Part shown: positions 1-5,046 of the stretch, piece after piece
Position numbering within the stretch: position 1 is the stretch's first letter
How the letters are laid out: each line of letters begins with the position of its first letter
Assembly: GCA_947475475.1 (NCBI GenBank)
Contig: CANJOG010000187.1
Span: forward strand, 1-5,046
Reading direction: 5' to 3'
Source: Acetobacteraceae bacterium
GTDB lineage: Bacteria; Pseudomonadota; Alphaproteobacteria; Acetobacterales; Acetobacteraceae
Length of the DNA stretch: 5,046 bases
Notes under the pieces: generated by a model
The model's database searches: none
Told to the model about the DNA's origin: nothing
What the model saw: only the letters and a program-made list of their open reading frames with translations
Made by a program: the position numbers and the translations under genes

Positions 1-571
1 CGTTGCCTTCGCGGGTGCGCTCACCCACGCCGGCGAAGACCGACACGCCACCATGCGCCTTGGCGATGTTGTTGATCAGTTCCTGAATGAGCACGGTCTT
101 GCCCACGCCGGCGCCGCCGAACAGGCCGACCTTGCCACCCTTCAGATATGGGGCGAGCAGATCAACGACCTTGATGCCGGTGACGAGCACTTCGGCCGAA
201 GTGGCCTGCTCCTCGAAGGTCGGCGCGGCGCGATGGATCGGGTAGCGCATCTTGGTGTTGCACGGGCCGCGATCGTCAATCGGCTCGCCGATCACGTTCA
301 GGATGCGGCCGAGCGTCTCGGGGCCAACCGGCACGGAGATCGGGGCGCCCGTATCGAGCACTTCCTGGCCGCGCACCATACCGTCGGTGCTGTCCATGGC
401 GATGCAGCGCACGGCCTTTTCACCGAGCTGCTGGGCCACTTCAAGCACCAGGTGCAGATCACCGATCCGCGTGGTGAGCGCGTTCTGGATGAAAGGCAGA
501 TCGCCATCGAACTGCACGTCAACCACGGCGCCCAGCACCTGCGTCACGCGCCCGACATTGTTATTCGCCAT
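1..571 (-). CDS. atpD: F1 ATP synthase beta subunit (AtpD), 5' part, cut by the window's left edge
   Basis: Catalytic beta subunit of the F1 sector, which makes or hydrolyses ATP at the alpha/beta interfaces on the cytoplasmic side of the membrane. The first 190 residues are present, out of about 470-480 usual for the family; the rest lies beyond base 1. The protein starts MANNNVGRVTQVLGAVVDVQ, the usual start of the N-terminal beta-barrel. The stretch VTGIKVVDLLAPY leads into the Walker A P-loop GGAGVGKT at residues 152-159, with the phosphate-binding Lys at 158. The window ends within GVGERTREGN (residues 181-190), which includes the Glu at 184 that corresponds to the general-base Glu of the GER motif in E. 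coli beta. The ATG at 571-569 is supported by an AGAGGAG site six bases upstream. The gene follows atpG by 27 bases with no terminator visible, so it is probably cotranscribed. Alpha is excluded because the P-loop is of the beta type (GGAGVGKT, not GDRQTGKT). The reading frame is intact throughout. Confidence 0.98.
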   Translation of the reverse strand, partial: MANNNVGRVTQVLGAVVDVQFDGDLPFIQNALTTRIGDLHLVLEVAQQLGEKAVRCIAMDSTDGMVRGQEVLDTGAPISVPVGPETLGRILNVIGEPIDDRGPCNTKMRYPIHRAAPTFEEQATSAEVLVTGIKVVDLLAPYLKGGKVGLFGGAGVGKTVLIQELINNIAKAHGGVSVFAGVGERTREGN

Positions 572-577
572 GTGTGG

Positions 578-584
578 CTCCTCT
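578..584 (-). promoter_or_regulatory. Ribosome binding site of atpD
   Basis: AGAGGAG reads on the minus strand and ends six bases before the atpD ATG. It lies wholly in the 27-base gap after the atpG stop codon, and it fixes the atpD start at 571. Confidence 0.75.
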
Positions 585-598
585 CGCCCTCAATCGCC

Positions 599-1486
599 TC
601 AGAGCGCTTCCGCGCCCGAGATGATCTCGATCAGTTCCCTGGTGATATTCGCCTGACGTGTCCTGTTGTAGTTCAGCGTCAGCTTATTGATCATGTCACC
701 CGCATTGCGGGTCGCATTATCCATCGCGGTCATCTGCGCGGCCATGAAGCCGGCATTCGTCTCAAGCTGCGCCCGATACAACTGAACCGCGAGGTTCTGG
801 GGCAGCAACCGGGCGAGAATACCTTCCTCATCCGGCTCGAATTCGTAAATCGCCTTGCCACCTTCGGCCAGCGGCGCAGCCTCACCGGCGGGAACCGAAG
901 CCGGGATAAGCTGCGTCTCGGTCGTGACCTGCGAAATCACCGAGGCAAAGCGGTTATAGACCATCGTGCAGACATCGAACTGCCCATCATTGAGCATGGC
1001 GGTAATCCTCTCCGCCAGATCGGACGCATGCACATATTCAACCGTGCGACGCCCGACATAGGTGACGTCACCAACGATACGATCGGCAAACTCGCGCTTG
1101 AGGAAATCACGCCCCTTGCGCCCGACGGCCAGGATCTTGACCGTTTTGCCTTCGGATTCGAGCTTGCGCACCAACGCACGCGTCGCGCGGCTGACACTGG
1201 AGTTGAACGCACCGGCCAGGCCACGATCAGCGGTGATCGGAACCAGCAGATGCACCTTGTCCGAACCGGTTCCGGCCAGAAGGCGCGGCGCCGTCGGGCT
1301 GGAGACCACGTTCGAGGCAAGAGCGGCAAGCATCCGCTCCATACGCACAGCATAAGGACGCGCGGCTTCAGCCTGCAACTGCGCACGGCGAAGCTTCGCC
1401 GCAGCCACCATTTTCATGGCGCTGGTTATCTTGCGCGTTGACTTAACGCTGTTGATACGCGCGCGCAGCGCCTTCAGGTTGGACAT
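599..1486 (-). CDS. atpG: F1 ATP synthase gamma subunit (AtpG)
   Basis: Gamma forms the rotating central shaft of F1. Its two long terminal helices make a coiled coil inside the alpha3-beta3 ring and transmit torque from the c-ring. The product has 295 residues, normal for bacterial gamma (about 285-300). The N-terminal helix, residues 1-36, carries the conserved run INSVKSTRKITSAMKMVAAA. The C-terminal helix ends with ITRELIEIISGAEAL (281-295), which fits the gamma family signature of I-T-x-E followed by an acidic residue and a terminal G-A. The middle part, roughly 75-215, is the more variable Rossmann-like domain and includes the conserved segment around ITADRGLAGAFNS. The ATG at 1486 has an AGG-containing purine tract seven bases upstream. 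The gene lies 23 bases after atpA and 27 bases before atpD in the usual alpha-gamma-beta order. No frameshift or missing conserved end is seen. Confidence 0.98.
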   Translation of the reverse strand: MSNLKALRARINSVKSTRKITSAMKMVAAAKLRRAQLQAEAARPYAVRMERMLAALASNVVSSPTAPRLLAGTGSDKVHLLVPITADRGLAGAFNSSVSRATRALVRKLESEGKTVKILAVGRKGRDFLKREFADRIVGDVTYVGRRTVEYVHASDLAERITAMLNDGQFDVCTMVYNRFASVISQVTTETQLIPASVPAGEAAPLAEGGKAIYEFEPDEEGILARLLPQNLAVQLYRAQLETNAGFMAAQMTAMDNATRNAGDMINKLTLNYNRTRQANITRELIEIISGAEAL

Positions 1487-1493
1487 GTCGGCA

Positions 1494-1501
1494 CTCTACC
1501 T
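1494..1501 (-). promoter_or_regulatory. Ribosome binding site of atpG
   Basis: AGGTAGAG reads on the minus strand in the 23-base atpA-atpG gap and ends seven bases before the atpG ATG. It is a weaker match to the anti-Shine-Dalgarno than the sites of atpA and atpD, but it is well placed. Confidence 0.6.
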
Positions 1502-1509
1502 GTTCGGTT

Positions 1510-3042
<1,533 letters not shown>

Positions 3043-3043
3043 A

Positions 3044-3625
3044 TTAGGCGGCTCCCTTCATCGCATACTGCAAACGCTGCAGGCGGGATTTCAGACTGGT
3101 ATCATAAAGACGGGCGCCGATCTTCACGATCAATCCACCCAACAGGGAGGGGTCGTGCTGCTCGACGATATTCACATTGGCATAACCGGCTTCAATCAAC
3201 CGGGCGCGAAGCTGCTCGCGCTGCACATCAGTCAGGGAGTGCGCGGACGTGACCTGAGCGGTCACCACGCCACGACGCTCGGCCACCAACGTCGCAAACG
3301 CAGCGACAATGGCCGGAAGCGCGCGGAGGCGGCGATTGACCGCAACCACGCCCACGGTATTCTGGATGGTCTTGCCGAAGCCCTGAGATTCCAGCACCGC
3401 CTGCGAAGCCTTGCTGGCCTGGTGCACATCGATCAACGGGCTTTCGATCAGCCTGCGGAATTCCGGGCTGCCGTCGATGAGCCGACCCAGCGCTTCCATT
3501 TCGGTCACGGTGCGATCGAGCTCGTTCTGGTCGCTGGCCAACGCGTAGAGCGCTGCAGCGTAACGGTCGGCCATTCCGCCGCCGGATGAGATGGTCGTGC
3601 CGTCAGCCGCCACGAGGGATTCCAC
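3044..3625 (-). CDS. atpH: F1 ATP synthase delta subunit (AtpH, OSCP family), probable GTG start
   Basis: Delta sits on top of the alpha3-beta3 hexamer and joins it to the b-subunit peripheral stalk, acting as part of the stator. The product has 193 residues with the GTG start, or 176 from the internal ATG at 3574 (residue 18). The N-terminal helical domain begins MADRYAAALYALA at 18-30. The C-terminal region carries DPSLLGGLIVKIG at 158-170, which matches the conserved delta/OSCP pattern, followed by the usual DTSLKSRLQRL. I chose the GTG at 3625 because alphaproteobacterial delta proteins commonly have about 15-20 residues ahead of the RYA motif. There is no good Shine-Dalgarno before any of the candidates (GTG 3625, GTG 3613, ATG 3574), so the start is less certain than the gene. 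The stop TAA is separated from the atpA ATG by one base. It is the first gene of the atp cluster here, 139 bases after priA. Confidence 0.96.
   Translation of the reverse strand: MESLVAADGTTISSGGGMADRYAAALYALASDQNELDRTVTEMEALGRLIDGSPEFRRLIESPLIDVHQASKASQAVLESQGFGKTIQNTVGVVAVNRRLRALPAIVAAFATLVAERRGVVTAQVTSAHSLTDVQREQLRARLIEAGYANVNIVEQHDPSLLGGLIVKIGARLYDTSLKSRLQRLQYAMKGAA
3052..3058 (-). promoter_or_regulatory. Ribosome binding site of atpA, inside the 3' end of atpH
   Basis: AAGGGAG reads on the minus strand nine bases before the atpA ATG and overlaps the last codons of atpH (Lys-Gly-Ala-Ala). It is the clearest ribosome binding site in the window. The placement means that ribosomes finishing atpH pass over the atpA initiation region. 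Confidence 0.75.
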
Positions 3626-3628
3626 TCT

Positions 3629-3666
3629 AATAAAAATGCCACACCGACGGGACCGCCGGGCGGGGC
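3629..3666 (-). terminator. Stem-loop plus T-run just upstream of atpH: terminator-like or leader structure
   Basis: On the minus strand GCCCCGCC (3666-3659) can pair with GGTGTGGC (3645-3638) across a 13-base loop. This gives eight positions with one C/T mismatch and one G-T wobble. A and then TTTTT (3636-3632) and ATT follow, so the shape resembles a weak intrinsic terminator. It could end transcripts from priA, act as a leader element for atpH, or be chance in GC-rich DNA. It lies downstream of the possible promoter, which argues against a simple role as the priA terminator. Confidence 0.3.
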
Positions 3667-3668
3667 GC

Positions 3669-3696
3669 GTCTAGCATGGGGTCAGGCCGGGTGCAA
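3669..3696 (-). promoter_or_regulatory. Possible sigma-70-type promoter for the atp cluster
   Basis: On the minus strand TTGCAC (3696-3691) is followed after 16 bases by CTAGAC (3674-3669). The second hexamer agrees at four of six positions with the CTATAT form of the -10 box described for alphaproteobacteria; the first keeps the TTG core of the -35 box. An alternative pairing is TTGTTG (3699-3694) with GCTAGA (3675-3670) at 18 bases. Transcription would start near 3660 and leave a leader of roughly 35 bases before atpH. The call rests on motif reading only. Confidence 0.35.
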
Positions 3697-3764
3697 CAAG
3701 CCGAGGCGGTATTTGGGGCTGGAATCTGTCTCCGTCACGCTGCGCCGCACCGAGGTGAAACCGC

Positions 3765-5046
3765 TCAGAGAAACGAGACCGGGTCCACGTCGATATCGAC
3801 CGTCACATTACGCGGGATGTCGACGCCCTCCACCCAGGCGTGAACCAGATTTTGCGGCGCGATCTCGCGGGTTGTCTTCAGCAGGAGGCGCCTGCGATGC
3901 CGGTTCCGCAGAATGGCAAGCGGCGCCGGTGCTGGCCCCAGCACCGTGATCCCCGGCCCGCGTGGTGCGGCGCGGCCCAGGTCACGTGCCACCCTGTCAG
4001 CGGAGGGCGCATCCACGGAGCTGACAATCAGGGCCACAAGCCGGCCAAAGGGCGGCCAATGCCCCGGCCGGCGCGCGGCGGCCTCGCGGTCCATGAATTC
4101 GTCGGCCCTGCCGTCCAGCAGCGCCTGCATGACCGGATGATCCGGCGAAAATGTTTGCAGCATCACCCTGCCCGGCGCCTCGGCGCGGCCGGCGCGGCCG
4201 GCCACCTGATGCAGCAATTGCAGCGTCCGTTCGCCGGCCCGCAAATCACCGCCCGCCAGGCCGATATCCGCGTCGACAACCCCCACCAGCGTCAGATGCG
4301 GAAAATGCCAGCCCTTGGCGACAATCTGCGTCCCGATGATCAGGTCCACCCGCCGGTCCACAATGGCCTGCGCGGCCTCGCCGGCCGCGTTGGGGCCAGT
4401 CAGCGTGTCGCTCGCCATCACCAGGATGCGCGCCTCGGGGAAAGCCTCCAGCGCCTCCTCGGAAATCCGCTCGATCCCTGGCCCGATCGGCACCAGGCTG
4501 CCGGCCACGCCGCAGGAAGGGCAGGCCGAAGGTGCTGCTTCGAAATATCCGCAATGGTGGCATGCAAGCTGGCGACGCGCCCGATGCTCAACCAGCCAGG
4601 CGGTGCAATTCGGGCATTGCAGCCGGTGCCCGCAGGTGCGGCACAGGGTCAGGGGCGCGTAGCCCCGCCTGTTCAGGAACAGCATCCCCTGCTCCTGCCG
4701 CCCCAGCACCGCGCGCAGGCTTTCGATCAGCCGCGGCGAGAGGAATTTTCCGCGGTCCGGAGGATCGGACCGCATATCCACCACCTCGACCGCCGGCAGC
4801 AGCGCCCCACCGTGCCGCGCATCGAGCCGCAAATGGTCGTACCGGCCCGACTGGGCGTTATTCAGCGTCTCCAGGCTGGGCGTCGCCGAGACCAGCACCA
4901 CCGGCGCACCCGCCAGCTGCCCGCGTACCACCGCCATGTCCCGCGCGTGATAGATGACGCCCTCTTCCTGCTTGAAGGCCGATTCATGCTCCTCATCGAC
5001 GATGACGAGCCCCAGATCGTGGATCGGCAGGAACAGAGCGGAGCGC
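3765..5046 (-). CDS. priA: Primosomal protein N' (PriA), replication restart helicase, C-terminal part, cut by the window's right edge
   Basis: PriA is a superfamily 2 3'-5' DNA helicase that recognises stalled forks and reloads the replication machinery in the cytoplasm. The window holds the last 426 residues of a protein that is usually around 730 residues long; the frame stays open to base 5046, so the start and the Walker A motif lie outside. Visible in order are the Walker B box DEEH (4997-4986) followed by ESAFKQEEGVIYHARD, and motif III SATPS (4889-4875). Then come eight cysteines in four pairs (CRTC, CPNC, CHHC, CPSC; 4643-4512), the two-zinc module inserted in the helicase core. GTQIVAKGWHFP (4334-4299) and motif VI HQVAGRAGR (4211-4185) follow, then the C-terminal domain ending in VDIDVDPVSFL. 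An in-frame ATG at 4937 is internal (residue 37 of the visible part), not the start. RecG and other helicases lack this four-pair cysteine module. The gene is intact within the window. Confidence 0.98.
   Translation of the reverse strand, partial: RSALFLPIHDLGLVIVDEEHESAFKQEEGVIYHARDMAVVRGQLAGAPVVLVSATPSLETLNNAQSGRYDHLRLDARHGGALLPAVEVVDMRSDPPDRGKFLSPRLIESLRAVLGRQEQGMLFLNRRGYAPLTLCRTCGHRLQCPNCTAWLVEHRARRQLACHHCGYFEAAPSACPSCGVAGSLVPIGPGIERISEEALEAFPEARILVMASDTLTGPNAAGEAAQAIVDRRVDLIIGTQIVAKGWHFPHLTLVGVVDADIGLAGGDLRAGERTLQLLHQVAGRAGRAEAPGRVMLQTFSPDHPVMQALLDGRADEFMDREAAARRPGHWPPFGRLVALIVSSVDAPSADRVARDLGRAAPRGPGITVLGPAPAPLAILRNRHRRRLLLKTTREIAPQNLVHAWVEGVDIPRNVTVDIDVDPVSFL
4752..4773. repeat. Perfect 8-base inverted repeat inside priA
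   Basis: GCGGTCCG (4752-4759) and CGGACCGC (4766-4773) are exact reverse complements separated by a six-base loop. The element lies in the coding sequence for the segment MRSDPPDRGKF of PriA, between motif III and the zinc module. No T-run follows on either strand, so it is not an intrinsic terminator. It may be only a consequence of GC-rich codons for Arg, Ser, Asp and Pro. Confidence 0.5.

Larger units (their letters stand above)
3626..3764. other. Intergenic region between priA and atpH
   Basis: This 139-base gap is the only sizeable noncoding stretch in the window and the natural place for control of the atp cluster. The half next to priA (about 3700-3764) holds no clear signal; I see no T-tract terminator directly after the priA stop. 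The half next to atpH holds a possible promoter (3669-3696) and a GC-rich stem-loop followed by an A/T-rich stretch that runs up to the atpH start. No small open frame or RNA gene was recognised. Confidence 0.8.

Noticed and set aside
53..1441. Long plus-strand open frame of 462 codons opposite atpG and atpD
   Set aside because: It is fully antisense to two well-supported genes. Its translation is rich in Arg, His and Gly with no recognisable domain, as expected from the complement of GC-rich coding DNA.
3713..3949. Small plus-strand open frame that begins in the priA-atpH gap
   Set aside because: Most of it is antisense to the conserved C-terminus of priA, and the product is a low-complexity Arg/Pro-rich string. 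There is no support for a real gene.
4181..4201. Tandem 9-base repeat of cggcgcggc in priA
   Set aside because: It encodes the Gly-Arg-Ala repeat of helicase motif VI (VAGRAGRA), so the protein sequence explains it.

Overview
The window is 5,046 bases of GC-rich DNA whose genes all lie on the minus strand. In transcription order they are the 3' part of priA (replication restart helicase), then atpH, atpA, atpG and the 5' part of atpD (delta, alpha, gamma and beta subunits of the F1 sector of F-type ATP synthase). The five proteins are identified from family motifs read directly in the translations. The organism is most likely an alphaproteobacterium: an F1-only cluster atpHAGD, normally followed by atpC, without F0 genes directly upstream, is characteristic of that class, and the alpha-subunit sequence looks alphaproteobacterial. 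The Rhodospirillales/Acetobacterales are a reasonable guess, but the genus cannot be resolved from sequence reading alone.

Layout from high to low coordinates: priA enters from the right edge (5046) and stops at 3765. A 139-base intergenic stretch (3626-3764) follows; it carries a possible sigma-70 promoter and, just before atpH, a GC-rich stem-loop with a short T-run. atpH (3625-3044) seems to start with GTG and has no obvious Shine-Dalgarno. atpA (3042-1510) starts one base after the atpH stop. atpG (1486-599) follows after 23 bases and atpD (571 to the left edge) after 27 bases. atpA, atpG and atpD each have a purine-rich ribosome binding site 6-9 bases before ATG. No terminator is visible between the atp genes, so they probably form one transcription unit.

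The four atp products assemble on the cytoplasmic side of the membrane. Alpha and beta form the catalytic hexamer, gamma is the rotating central shaft, and delta (OSCP-type) ties the top of the hexamer to the peripheral stalk. Their partners (epsilon and the F0 subunits a, b and c) are not in the window. PriA is functionally unrelated and is a positional neighbour.

This is an ordinary housekeeping locus. I found no mobile element, CRISPR array, RNA gene or sign of horizontal transfer, and nothing that supports a previously undescribed system. The only region that merits a second look is the priA-atpH junction.
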